A stretch of 64,000 bases of DNA from Dromiciops gliroides (taxonomy: Eukaryota > Chordata > Mammalia > Microbiotheria > Microbiotheriidae): assembly GCF_019393635.1 (NCBI RefSeq), contig NC_057863.1:643967306-644031305 (forward strand). The letters are read 5' to 3'. Both the position numbers and the translations under genes were made by a program. Positions 1 to 25,460 of the stretch are shown piece by piece (position 1 is the stretch's first letter; the number at the start of each line of letters is the position of its first letter). Under the pieces are notes generated by a model. It had not been told where the DNA came from, ran no database searches, and worked only from the letters and a program-made list of their open reading frames with translations.

Positions 1-113
1 GGACCTGAGTTCAAATCCGGCCTCAGACACTTGACACTTACTAGCTGTGTGACCCTGGGCAAGTCACTTAACCCCCATTGCCCTGCCCCCCCCCCAAAAG
101 AAAAGAAAACCAC
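1..113 (+). repeat. WSINE1-like CORE-SINE, 5' end outside window
   Basis: Begins within the SINE at GGACCTGAGTTCAAATCCGG and runs to CTTAACCCCCATTGCC and a C/A-rich tail. Confidence 0.9.
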
Positions 114-913
114 ATATTGATGTTATCTATGTTCTATTTTATTTTTATTTAATTTTGTTAAATATTTCCCCAAAACATGCATTTGCTCTCAGGAATGCTG
201 TCCTGCTGCCCATTGGCTGTGCGTTTGAACACCTCTGTGAGGATAGGATAGGTGAGGGGAGACTCGAAGGGACAGGAACACAAGTGCGCTCCTGACGGAT
301 AGTGCAGCTCTATCCATCCTTCAGTCTCCCCTTTTATAAACTAGAGAAGACATCGTAGACTATCCTGGATTCGCAATCAGAAGAATTTAGAATCCCAGTT
401 TTGACCCTGGATAACCTCCTGGGGCCTTGTTTCCCCTTCCGAAAAATAGAGGAGGCATCAGGGTTTAGTGGAAAGTCTATTGTTCTGGATTTGGAACCAG
501 GGGAGCTATTACAATCCCACCTCTGACTTTGGGCATTCTCTGGGCCTCAGTTTCCTCATCTGTAAAATGGGAAAGTCGCACCAGATGACTCCCAGTTTTA
601 AATCTATACTTTTTCTGCTCTGAAGTGCATGGGACCTGGAGGCCCTACCTCACAGTCCTGTGGGGGTTTCCCTCCCCCTTGCTCCAGGCAGGGCCCCCTT
701 TCATTAACCCAGAGGGATTATGGGAGCTAGGGTAGTTCTCTTGTGCTAAATCATTTTCAGGACAGGAGGTTCCCACACCTCTGCTCATCCTTCCCCATCC
801 ACCCAAGCCTGACCCATCCTGGCATTTAACCATAGCCCATCATGCTGCAAAACGTGCTGTTAACAACAGCAGCAGTATTTTGTGACTGCAAAGCACATTA
901 AGAAACAGCTTTC

Positions 914-1055
914 GGGGGCAGCTAGGTGGTGCAGTGGATAGAGCACCCTGGATTCAGGAGGACCTGAGTTCAAATCCGACCTCAGACTCTGGACACTTAC
1001 TAGCTGTGTGACCCTGGGCAAGTCACTTAACCCCAATTGCCTCACCAAAAAAAAT
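914..1055 (+). repeat. WSINE1-like CORE-SINE
   Basis: Full-length head GGGGGCAGCTAGGTGGTGC and tail CCCCAATTGCCTCACC plus A-run; a few bases of the GCACCGGCCCTGG segment are missing. Confidence 0.9.
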
Positions 1056-1161
1056 AGGTATACTAGTGTGTGACCTTGGGCAAAATCTCTTCCCTTTTCT
1101 GGGACTCAGTTTCACTCTTTGTAAAGGAGAGTATAATAATCTTTAAGGTTTCATCCACTTT

Positions 1162-1297
1162 GGGGGGCAGAGGCAATCAAGGTTAAGTGACTTGCCCAGG
1201 GTCACACAGCTACTGTGTCTTAGGTCAGATTTGAACTCAGGCCCTCCTGCCTTCGGGCTGGTGCTCTCTCCACTATCCAGTGCCACCTAGCTGCCCT
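1162..1297 (-). repeat. WSINE1-like CORE-SINE
   Basis: Reverse copy: GGTTAAGTGACTTGCCCAGG to CACCTAGCTGCCC. Confidence 0.88.
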
Positions 1298-1438
1298 GGG
1301 CTCTTCTATTTTTACATCCTCTCATGTTATATTCTCTTTCCAAGCCTCAGTTTCTTCATCTGTAAAGATTAGCCAACCTGGAGCAGGCTCTGCACCCAGG
1401 CTGTGTTTTCACTTGGCCCTCTTCTCTCTCCACACCAG

Positions 1439-14956
<13,518 letters not shown>

Positions 14957-16170
14957 CCGCACCTCAGGCTCTCCACCACTCCTATGGACCCAGGCCTTAC
15001 CCCGGCGGGCACGCCCATCCTGAGGGCCCTGACAACCACACAGAGATGTCTTCCCCTCCACCTTCCCCACCTCCTCCTGCCTGGGCATGGAGACACTTCA
15101 CCCTTCTCCCTTTGTGATGTGGAGAGATGCCCTCAACTTCTCCTCTGCCCGGTGGGCCCAGAGAGACCTGGACACTGAGAAAAGGGGGACTCTCCTGGGA
15201 GAAGGGTCATGGTGCCCTCTCCTGGAATGGGGGGTGGAGCGCCTCATGCCATCAGCCCCTTGCTGGAGGCCTGCCCTCACAAGCCATATTGCTGTTCCTG
15301 CTCCCTTCCCTCGGGTCTTGGGCTTCATTTTTTTTTTATGCAATAAATGGGGGGGGGGGTAGAGGACAAGGGTGGTATAGTTTGGGTCAGAGCTGGGGGA
15401 GGGAGAGGGGAGAGCAAAATGAGCCAAGCCTCCCTTCCCCTCACCCTTCCTACCCACCAGGGTCCCTGGCCTAGAGGAGGGGGCAGGAGGACCCTCAGAT
15501 CTGTGGGAGCAATAAGTCCAGCCTCAACCCTGTATTTTTTTCAGGAGACAGGGAGCACAGTGCTGTAATGAGGTCTGGGTGGGTGGACAGAGGCCTGTGG
15601 GGGGGGCCATTGCGGCCTACTCTCTTTCCCCAGGAATACAGGGACCCCCCCTAAGGGGCAGCCAGCCCAGGGTGCTGGGGGATGCGGGGGTTCCCTCCTC
15701 TGCTTTTACCTCACTTCCAAAGCTGCCTTGATCTGCCTAAGGGCCTGGTAGGGTGAGGGTGAGGGGGGGAGTAGAGGGGACCCCAGAGCCTGAGCCCCCC
15801 CACCCCCACCTCCCATGCTCAGCGCCATCTGGTTCCTTTGGGTCTCAGTTTCCCTTTGCAATCCTCCATCCTGCCATTAGCCTTCCTCCCATTCACCTAT
15901 AGAGACTCCGACCGCTTTCCATGGGATTTGAGGGGAGGGTTGTCCTCCAGTCTGCCTCTGGATGCTCCCAACTAGTGGGGAGGGGAGCTCCTAAGGTCTG
16001 CTGGTCACCGCACGGCCGGGCACTGCTGCCCCTGCATGCCAGGCACCCTCCCCTAGCCTCAGGAACAGGGGCTGGCACAGAGGGAGCCCCAGGCTGGGGG
16101 GCAGGGGAGGGGAGGGCAGCGGCCCTGGCGCACTGTATGCACCTTTAATAAACCCTTGCTCTGTCCAGTC
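14957..16170 (+). other. SPTBN4: SPTBN4 3'UTR with two candidate poly(A) signals
   Basis: About 1.2 kb follows the SPTBN4 stop with no coding exon. AATAAA occurs at 15342-15347, inside a T-rich to G-rich stretch, and at 16147-16152, followed by a GT-rich segment (TCTGTCCAGTCTGTGCTG). The distal signal sits about 700 bp before the SHKBP1 start and has the better downstream element, so I place the main 3' end near 16170; the proximal one may give a shorter transcript. Confidence 0.65.
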
Positions 16171-16718
16171 TGTGCTGCTCCATTGCTGCCCCTTTTCTTT
16201 GGATCTGGGGTACCTGGGAGATGGGGTCAGTGTGGTGTTGGGAGTGGTGGGGATCCAAAGTCTGCTTGGCAGGAAATTGCAAGACCTAGGCCTCAGGTGA
16301 AGAGGCCGGGTCCTAAACCCTATCTCCACCCTCACCCCCAGGGCTGGATGGAACCCCTAGACCCCCAAACCCCAATTAAGCATGCCTGCCCTGCCCAGGA
16401 GGGCTGCCTGGGAGCACTAGGCCGTCTCCTGGGGTTGTGGCGCCCATTTTTCGAAGCTAGAAGGTTTTTCATGCATTTCTGCTTCAACAGTCGTATGAGG
16501 TAGGTGGTGCCCATTTTATCACCCATTTTGCAGAGCAGCAAACTGAGGCTTCTGGGGAGATCAGGCGCCTTGCCAAAGACCATAGGGACTTTTAAGTGTC
16601 TGAGCCAGGGCTTTGACATTTCTGGAAACCGGGGCCAAGGAAGGCGTGAGTCCTCGGGTCCGAAGGGGGGACCAGGAATCGGGGGCAGTTTGTGTGCTTT
16701 GGGACAGAGAATTGTCGC

Positions 16719-16891
16719 GGGGGGGGGGGGGGGGGGGGGGGCTCTTCCGGCCCTTTAAGAGGCGGGAGCTGCAGCCGGACGGGCGGACCTACTGACCAAT
16801 GGTTGACGGCTCGGGAGGTGCCGGGCCAATCGGCGGGGGCATGGGCGGGACTTCGGCGGGACCCGGAAGCTGGCCCGGCTGGGTCCAGGCC
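16719..16891 (+). promoter_or_regulatory. SHKBP1: SHKBP1 CpG promoter: G-run, two CCAAT boxes, ETS site
   Basis: A run of about 23 G at 16719-16741 opens a GC-rich segment. Two CCAAT boxes in the same orientation lie at 16796-16800 and 16826-16830, 30 bp apart, which is NF-Y-like spacing. An ETS-type CCGGAAG lies at about 16863. No TATA box is seen. The start codon is at 16892. The transcription start is inferred to be between the CCAAT boxes and the ATG. Confidence 0.6.
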
Positions 16892-19800
16892 ATGGCGGCG
16901 ACGGCCGCGGTGGGGATCCCGGGGGCTGCGGGCGACCCGGGCCGGGGCCGGAGCACGCCCGGGGAGGTCATCCACCTGAACGTGGGGGGAAAGAGGCGAG
17001 TCCCGAGCCCAGGCCCGGGGAGCCCCTGGAGAGCGCGCTTCTCCGCGCCCTTCCCTGCGCCCATTTCTCGGAAGGGGAAGCTGAGGCCGAGAAGGAGACC
17101 GGCCCGGGGAGGGGGCGGGGTGCAGCTGGGGTCCTCTGCCCCAACCCCCGCCCCCGGCGTCCCCTCCCTCCCTCTCACAGCCGCCTCTTCTCCGCAGGTT
17201 CAGCACCTCCCGCCAGACGCTCACCTGGATCCCCGACTCCTTTTTCTCCAGGTGACTGGGGAGGGGGGGGAGCCCCAGGTGGACCCTCCCCCTTACGCAG
17301 CCCGGGGACCCCCACCCCCTTAATGTGCCCCCGGGACTCCCACCTCTCTCTCCACCCTTCGGGGACCCCTCCCCTCGGTGACCCTCACCCTTCCTTTCTT
17401 TGCTCCTTGGGGACCCCTCCCCTTGATGACCCTCACCCCCTTCTTTGCTCCCCCACAGCCTCCTGAGTGGGAGAATTTCCACCTTGAAGGATGAGACTGG
17501 AGCAGTGAGTTTTGGGGGACAGAGGCTGGTTTTGGGGGGATGGCTACTGGGGGCTGGGCCCTCCCCCAATGGTCTTCTCCGCCCATCTCCCCCAGATTTT
17601 TATCGACAGGGACCCCACAGTCTTTGCCCCCATCCTCAACTTCCTGCGAACCAAGGAGCTGGACCCCAGGTAGGCTTCTCCCAGGGGAGGGGTTTTGGGG
17701 TGGGAGTGGCTGATCCTGGCAGAGGAGGGGGCTTGGAGGGGGAAGGAGTCCCATCCCTTGTCCTGACCCCGCCCTGCTTCATCAGGGGTGTCAACGGCTC
17801 CCTTCTCCTGCATGAAGCCCAGTTCTACGGGATCACCCCTCTGGGTACGTCCACACTCCTGCCCATCCCTTTCCCTACCCCCACCCCAACAGGTATTTAT
17901 TAAGTACCTAAGGTATACCCTATAGCGATTAGATGTTAAGAAAGGCAAAAAGCAGAGTCTACCCTCAGGGAGCTAGTCTAATGGGGCTAGAGGAAGAGGA
18001 TAAGGATTTCCAGACTCTTTCTGGGGAAGTGAGGAGCCCCCCATTTGGATTAGGAAGCAACAACTACCCAGACTGAGAAAGAACTTGGGGTTTGAATGAT
18101 GTGCAGGGGGTGGGGGTGGCTGGACGAACTCTGGGAGAAAAGGATCCTGTGGGCCAGAGTGAACCCAGAACCCTTTGCGGAGAAGGGCATCTTCTCCCAT
18201 TCTGCCGTCCTTCTTCAGTTAGGCGTCTGCAGCTCCGGGAGGAACTGGACCGGTCATCTTGTGGGAATGTCCTTTTCAATGGATATTTGCCCCCACCAGG
18301 TACAGTGGTGGGGGGCATCTTCTCTTCCCAGGGTAGAAGGGAGCCATAGATGGGCCTATGGAACAGGATAGAAAGAAAGGAGGATGAATCCCAATGCTTC
18401 CAGCCCCTTACATCCCATGCCCAGGGGCATGATGGGAGTTGTAGGGGGGTGGGGGGGATGTGGGAGAGAAGTATCCTAAGTCTAAGCCTGGGCTGGGGCC
18501 AGATTGGGGCTGTCAGTGAAAAGTAGAGGAGGGTGAATTTGTTCCCAGGTTATAGGGAGCTTCTGGAGATTGTTGAGGGAGATCATGGTGGGGGACTCCA
18601 ACCCACCACTACCATCCCCTCCCTTTCTAGTGTTCCCAGCCAAGCGGCGAAACCGGCACAGCCTTGCAGGTCCCCAGCTGTCAGGCGGCCGGCCGGCCCC
18701 GGTGCGCCGCAGCCACACCATGCCCCCCAACTTGGGCAACGCAGGGTTGCTGGGCAGGTTGCTGGAAGACAAGGCACCCACGCCCCCCTCAGGTACAACT
18801 CTGAGTACTGGTGGCCTCCCCCAGCCCCGGTGTGGCCCTGTAAGTGAGCCCCTCGGTCATAGGAGGAGCAGCCACTTCAGAAAGGCCCAGATCCCCTCAA
18901 TCCCTTGTGGCCACCCAGGGATGCCGGACGAGCCAGGGATGGTGCGGCTGGTCTGTGGCCACCACAACTGGATTGCCGTGGCTTATACACAGTTCCTGGT
19001 GTGCTACAGGTATGACTGTGGAGGCCACAGAGGCCACAGATGCAGGCGGGAGGGTGGGCAGGTCAGAAGTGGTCAGGGCCTGGAGGTTGAAGATGATGGT
19101 CATCAGACACTGGGGTCTGGAGTGTGGACATGGGAATGTGGAAGGGGCAGTGAGGGCGGCAGGAGCCCAGGGCCTTGGGGGTGGGAGAGGTTAAGGATAT
19201 CACATCCCACTAAGTAAGGGAGGCAGAGAGGAGGAAAGGGGCCCGGGTGAGCATGGGGGTGTGCCAGGACATACGTGGTAGGACTTCAGGCCCTCTCTGC
19301 CCACCAGGCTGAAGGAGACATCGGGCTGGCAGCTGGTATTCTCAAGCCCGAGGCTGGACTGGCCCATTGAGCGCCTGGCGCTGACTGCCCGTGTCCCTGG
19401 CGGTGCCCTGGGCGAGCATGACAAAATGGTGGCCGCGGCTGCTGGCAGCGAAATCCTCCTCTGGGCCCTGCAGGCTGATGGCAACGGCAGCGAGATTGGT
19501 GGGTGCCCTCCCGCCACGTGGGAAGCCTTCCCCCAGCCTAACCCCTCTCCTCCCTTGGCCTCAGCCTCTTCCTCATCTGCCTTCCTGGCCCCTCGGGCAT
19601 GGGCCCCTCCCAAGGGCAGGACCCTTCCCCTGGTCCAAGCCTCCTCCTGCTCTGGAGGGTCCCCCTTCCTAAGGGCCCCTGCCTCCTTCCCATCTCTGTC
19701 GTGCCTCTTCCCCCCCCCAGCCCTAAAGGCCCCTCTTGCTCTCCCTGGGCTGTTCCTCAAAGGGGCTCAGCCCCCGGGCTGATGGGCCCCATCCCCTCAC

Positions 19801-22800
19801 GCTTTCCCCCATCTCCCCCTGGGCAGGTGTCTTCCAGCTGGGCGTCCCTGTCGAGTCTCTGTTCTTTGTGGGAAACCAGCTCATCGCTACCAGCTCCACG
19901 GGCCGTATCGGCGTCTGGAACGCTGTCACCAAGCATTGGCAGGTTCGGGGAGAGGGACCTTCCTCCCCCAAGGTGCCCAGCCCCATGCCAGGCCCAGGGC
20001 AGGGGTATGAAGATGGAGGGAGCCTCAGAGGAGGCTCCTAGCTGGGCCAGGGGGTAGGGCTCACCCGGGGGTATTGGAGGGGGATTGGGAGTGGTAGTGG
20101 ACCCCAGCCAGTCTGGGGTGGCCATAAGGCTGGGAGGACACAAGACAGACTGAGAGGAGGGCAGAAGGGACCTGCTGGGGTCCTCAGTTTCCTCATGGAC
20201 CTGATCCTCTCCAAGAAACCTCCTGGCTCTGAAACTTCTTGGAAGGAAGAAAGGAAGAGGGAGGGAAGGGAGGGAGGGGAGGGAGGGAGGGAGGATCCCT
20301 AAGAGCCTGCCGTGTGCCAGGCAGGGCCTTGGGAGCTTGCCCTCCCTGCATGCCCCCCACCCCATGCCCACCCCAGCCTCCTCTTGCCCAGGTCCAGGAA
20401 GTCCAGCCCATCACCAGCTACGATGCCGCCGGCTCCTTCCTGCTCCTTGGCTGCAATAATGGAGCCATCTACTACTTAGGTGAGGCTTTGCCCACCTTTG
20501 CTCTGGGCCTCACCTCAGGGTCGGTTCGGGTCCCTGAGGGCTGGCTCCCCCCACCCCCGCCCCTGGGCTGTGACTGGTGGGGGAGGGGAGGATGCTTCTT
20601 TAGTGCCCTTCTGCCCCACCCCCCCAGATGTGCAAAAGTTCCCCCTCCGGATGAAGGACAATGACCTGCTAGTGAGTGAACTGTACCGAGACCCGGCCCA
20701 GGATGGAGTCACGGCCTTGAGTGTCTATCTCACCCCCAAGACCAGTGAGCTCCCCCACCTGCCAGGCCAGCTGGCTCCACTGCCAGGCCCCACCCTTTGT
20801 CCAAAGCTCACACTGCCCTGGTCCCTGCCTCTTTGCCCCTCTCTCCCTCTTCCCTCCACCCTCCCCCTGCCTCCCCAAGCAGTCCCTGTCCCTCCACCCA
20901 CATCTCCCCCAGGCCCTCCCTGTCTCCCCCCCCCCCCGATTTCTCCAGCCCCTCCCTGCCCCCCTGATTTCTCTGTCCCCCCAGCCCCTCCCTGCCCCCC
21001 CGATTTCTCTGTCCCCCCCCCACCCCCAGCCCCTCCCTGCCCCCCTGATTTCTCTGTTCCCCCCCCCATCCCCAGCCCCTCCCTGCCTGGCCTCTGAGTC
21101 CCTGTACCCCTGGCCCAGGTGATAGTGGTAACTGGCTGGAGATTGCCTATGGCACCAGCTCGGGGGGTGTCCGTGTCATCGTGCAGCACCCAGAGACTGT
21201 GGGCTCGGGGCCCCAGCTTTTCCAGACCTTCACCGTCCACCGCAGTCCCGTTATCAAGATCATGCTGTCTGAGAAGCACCTCATCTCTGGTAGGCAGGCC
21301 CAGCTCCTGTCACTGGGCGAGGGGAGCCTGAGGCCTCTTAGGGCCATGGGCCCCAGACCAAAGCCCACAGGCCCCTGGGGGGCCGCCCGGGGAGGGAGTC
21401 AGGCCCCGGTGCGGCTCTGGGAGGGGGGCAGGCTTCTGGGGAGGCTCAGGGAGGGGACGGGCTGAGGGTTCCCAACTCTTTCCCACATTATTTCCCCCAC
21501 CCTTGGCCTGTTCTCCCTCCAGTTTGCGCTGACAACAATCATGTTCGGACGTGGTCTGTGACCCGCTTTCGGGGCATGATCTCCACCCAGCCAGGTTCTA
21601 CCCCACTGGCTTCCTTCAAGATCCTGGCGTTGGAGGCTGCCGACAGCCACGGGGGCTGCAGTGCTGGCAGTGACATTGGTGAGCGCCCCTGACCGACTGG
21701 CTCACCGCTCTCTCCTCCCCACCCATCACACTGTCTGTCTCTCGGCCCTCATCCTTTCCTCCATCCTGACCCCTCTGCCCTGGGTGACTGTGGGGCACAC
21801 TGTAGTAGGAGGCTTCTCTGTGCCCCGTCCTGCCCCCTCCCTCTCTTTCTCTCCCTCCTCCTCCCATTCCTCCATTTCCCCATTTAATTGAACTTCTTGC
21901 ACTAGTGGAGGGAGTTCCCTCTGCCCCAGAAATCCCAGGTGCCATCCCTGGCCGTGCTCCAAGCCCCTTTTCAGGGGTCCCTCTGACACTAAGGAGAGTT
22001 TGGGGAGTAAGGCTGGGCAGTGGGAGGGTTCCTGAGGAGCTCAGACGGGTACTGGGGCATCTTGGGCTGAGCCTCGATCCTTCGGGTCCTGTGCAGGCCC
22101 TTATGGTGAGCGGGATGACCAGCAAGTCTTCATCCAGAAGGTGGTGCCCAACTCCAGCCAGCTCTTCGTTCGGTTGTCATCTACCGGCCAGCGGTGTGGA
22201 CCCCCTGCTCCCCACCCTCTCGTCCCCCTCCTCCCCTGGGTCCCAGACCTCAGCTCTGGGACTCCTGAGGGATTCCCAGGGGAGCCTGGGAGGGAATAGA
22301 GGGGGAAGCCACAGGGCGGGGGGGGCAGGGAGGGGCAGAGCCTGACCTCTGAGATCCCAGGGAGAGTGATGTTTGCTCCCTCTCCTTGGACCAGGGTATG
22401 CTCGGTGCGCTCCGTGGACGGCTCTCCCACAACAGCCTTCACGGTCCACGAGTGCGAGGGTTCCCGGAGGCTGGGTTCACGGCCCCGACGCTACCTTCTC
22501 ACTGGCCACGCCAACGGCAGCCTTGCCATGTGGGACCTCACCACGGCCATGGACCGACTGGGCCAGGCCCCAGGTAGACCCAATGCCCCTGCCCCCTCGA
22601 CGTGGCCACTCCCCTGAACTGCTGACTCTGCCTACCCCTAGATAGCTGGGCTGAAAGTCGAGAAGCCCTGGGTTCAAATCTCACCTGGCACTGGCTGCTG
22701 TGGGGTCTTGGGCATCACTTCCTGTCTGAGCCTTGGCTTCCTTGTTTGTGGCATGAGACGGTTGGCCTTGATGATGTCCAAGGCCCCTTCATGCTCTGGA

Positions 22801-23484
22801 TCTGTGTTCCTTTGGTCTCTGCTGACCCCTGAACCCCAGTTTCCCCCCTCCTCTGCCCTGGGAGCCCTGAGCCAGTCTCTATCCCTGCAGAGGGAGGCCT
22901 GACGGAGGAGGAATTGTTGGAACAGCTGGAACAGTGTGAGCTGGCCCTTCTGGCCCCCAGCCCGGAGCCTGGCCCCCAGCCCCTCACCCCGGACTTCTAT
23001 CTGCAGGTATTGGGGAGAGTCCTTTGAGGGGTCCCCAGTTAGCATAGGGGTGGGGAAGGGCGTGACCTGCCCCAGAGGGCATGTCTGCTCTGAACTCCAG
23101 AGGGAATCGGGGTCTCCTGGGTACAGCTCCCAAGGCGACGGTGGGGGATGGCAGGGGGGTGGGGGTGGTTACTTGGGTCTCATCTCTGGTCACAGGGGGA
23201 CAGAGGGAGAATCGGAAGCTTCTCCTATATCTACTGATCTGCAATTCTACCCCCTCTTGCCCAGCTTCCAATCAGAGGCTAGTGTAGATGCCAGTCCAAG
23301 TCATCAAGGGAGCCCAGGCCCCCCACAACCAGAGGCCCGGAGGCGGGGGGCTGGCAGCTTTGTGGAACGGTGTCAGGAGCTAGCCCGGAGTGGACCAGAC
23401 CCCCGCCGGCCCCCCACACCAGCCCCCCGGCCTTACCCAGGCCCTGGGGGGGCCCCTGTTAACCCCCAAGGCTCCGCTCAGTGA
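16892..23484 (+). CDS. SHKBP1: SH3KBP1-binding protein 1 (BTB/T1 plus WD-like repeats), 18 coding exons
   Basis: SHKBP1 binds CIN85 (SH3KBP1) and in mammals slows EGF-receptor down-regulation by interfering with the CBL-CIN85 complex; it is cytoplasmic. Exons: 16892-16995, 17198-17251, 17459-17504, 17596-17669, 17786-17844, 18219-18299, 18631-18792, 18919-19009, 19308-19498, 19827-19942, 20392-20479, 20628-20744, 21119-21289, 21523-21678, 22097-22193, 22395-22573, 22891-23006, 23265-23484. The N-terminus has the KCTD-type BTB/T1 fold ([44 protein letters not shown]). The middle holds WD-like blades ([44 protein letters not shown]). The C-terminus keeps [10 protein letters not shown] and PPTPAPRP. 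Intron 1 starts GCGAGT, an apparent GC-AG intron. The conserved C-terminal frame does not follow directly from exon 17; one base seems gained between about 22930 and 22990. Otherwise intact. Confidence 0.93.
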
Positions 23485-23695
23485 GACGTCCTTCTGAATC
23501 TTCCCGGCCTTGCTAAGGGAAGACTTTGAGGTGCCTTTGGACGTCTGTCTCCATCTGCCTGTCCATTCTCCTAACCCATCTCCATCATCCTGGGGTCAGG
23601 GCTGGGGTCCCCTTGGAGCTGTCACTCTTACAACCCTGCCACAAGAAGCCAAAGTCTCCCCTGCTGCACACAATAAAGTGTTCCCCATTGCTGCC
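23485..23695 (+). terminator. SHKBP1: SHKBP1 3'UTR and poly(A) signal
   Basis: A short 3'UTR of about 200 nt follows the TGA at 23482-23484. AATAAA is at 23672-23677 and is followed by a GT/T-rich stretch (GTGTTCCCCATTGCTGCC). The cleavage site is inferred at about 23690-23700. Confidence 0.75.
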
Positions 23696-24469
23696 TCCAT
23701 TGACCTCTCTCATTTCTCCCTGGTGTCCAGCTCTGGGCTCTCTCCTGCCACAGCCCAGCTCTCTTGGTTTCCTGGCTCTCTTCCCCACAACTGCTGGGGA
23801 TGACGGCCTTGTGTAGCCTGTGGGAGCTCTGAATAGCCTGGACTTGCAAGTGAGGAGAGGCCTGGAAGAATAGTCCTTAATTGCTTAGTAAACACCCAGG
23901 GCCTTTGAAGCCTTCCAGGGAGGAGGAGATGAGCCACAGGAGTAGAGAGGTCCCAATTTTCCCAAAAAAGGGAAGAGAGCTGAGCTTGCAACTCATAGGT
24001 CAGGACATTCAACCTTGACATGCTAGGATGTGTTGTTAACAGAATGGTTGGTAAACACCTGGAAAAGAAGTAGTGATCGAGCAACCAGTACATTCTAACC
24101 TCACTTCCTTTTCTGTTGGGAGTAACTCGTAGATTAGGGAAATGCCGTAGACAGAATTTACCTAGCTTTGTCAGAAAGGGCTTTTGTGTTATTAGAGACA
24201 AGAAGGAGAGATGTGGGCTAGACTAATAATCCAGTTAGGGAATCCATCTTGACTGACTCCAAGGACTAGTCAACTATGTCTCTCATGGAGTGGATAAAGT
24301 CATAGATGGCACAGTGTTTCAAGACACAGCTACTGTATTGGATTACAAAGTCAGGATCAACAGTCTTGGTTGTTGGGGTGATTTAATAAGATGAAATGTA
24401 ATAGGGATACTTGTAAAGCTGGCAATTTGAAAAAGATCTGGAGGTTTCAGTGGACCATATGACTCAATA

Positions 24470-24620
24470 TGAGTCAGCAATTTCAACCTCCTCATGTTAC
24501 AAATTAGGAAACTGAGGCACAGAGAGTTCAAGTACCTTGTCCAGGGTCCCACAGCTAGTGTCTGAGGTGGGATTTGAACATAGATCTTCCTGATCCCAAT
24601 TTCTATGCCATATCCACTCT
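24470..24620 (-). repeat. MIR/THER1-like CORE-SINE, old
   Basis: AAATTAGGAAACTGAGGCAC and GTCCCACAGCTAGTGTCTGA show the shared CORE region; ends are diverged. Confidence 0.7.
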
Positions 24621-24664
24621 CCACCTGTATCCACTATCCACCCTGCCTCTTAAAACTACACCCA

Positions 24665-24814
24665 GGGGCAGCTAGGTGGCGCAGTGAATAGAGCACCAGC
24701 CCTGGAGTCAGGAGTACCTGAGTTCAAATCCGGCCTCAGACACTTGACATTTACTAGCTGTGTGACCCTGGGCAAGTCACTTAACCCCAATTGCCTCACT
24801 AGAAAAACCAAAAC
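24665..24814 (+). repeat. WSINE1-like CORE-SINE
   Basis: Near-consensus copy; ACTACACCCA repeats at 24655-24664 and 24815-24824. Confidence 0.93.
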
Positions 24815-24836
24815 ACTACACCCAATGGGATAGATT

Positions 24837-24990
24837 GGGGTGGGGGGACGCTGTGTGGCAATGAGGGTTAAGTGACTTGCCCAGGGTCACAGAACTAGTA
24901 AGTGTCAAATGTCTGAGGCTGGATTTGAACTCAGGTCCTCCTGAATCCAGGGCTGATGCTTTTTCCAGTGCACCACCTAGCTGCCCCCAA
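24837..24990 (-). repeat. WSINE1-like CORE-SINE
   Basis: Reverse copy; GGGATAGATT repeats at 24827-24836 and 24991-25000. It lies head to head with the copy at 24665. Confidence 0.92.
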
Positions 24991-25000
24991 GGGATAGATT

Positions 25001-25460
25001 ATTTTTTAAGCATGCTTTTTTAATTCTTGTTTTATCAGTTCCAAATTCTCTCCTATTCCCCACTCCCTTGCCATTGAGAAGGCAAGAAAAATAAAACCCA
25101 TTTATACATAGGCATAGTCATGCAAAACAACTTTCCACATTAGCCATGTTGCAAGAAAAAGAAGACAATCTATTTCAGTCTGCATTTGGAGTCCATCAGC
25201 TCTCTACCAGTACATTTCATCATGACTCCTTTGGAATTGTGATTTGTTATTGTGTCTATCAGAGTAGCAAGGTCTTTCACAGTTGGTTGTAATTTTGCTG
25301 TGACTGTAAAATTTCCTGGTTCTGCTCAATTCCCTCTGCATCAGTTCATAGAAGTCTTCTAAGATTTCTCTGAAGCCATCCCCTGCATCGTTTCTTATAG
25401 AACAGCAGTATTCTATTCCACACGTAAACCACAAACTGTTCAGCCATTCAGCGGCATGTG
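25001..25460 (-). repeat. Marsupial interspersed repeat fragment
   Basis: Minus-strand reading contains GAACTGATGCAGAGGGAATT, CAATTCCAAAGGAGTCATGA and CAACATGGCTAATGTGG, shared with the piece at 28260-28600. Probably the 3' part of a non-LTR element; family not assigned. Confidence 0.5.

Noticed and set aside
16592-17569. 325-codon minus-strand open frame over the SHKBP1 promoter
   Set aside because: It is antisense to a CpG island and SHKBP1 exons 1-3, with low-complexity content.
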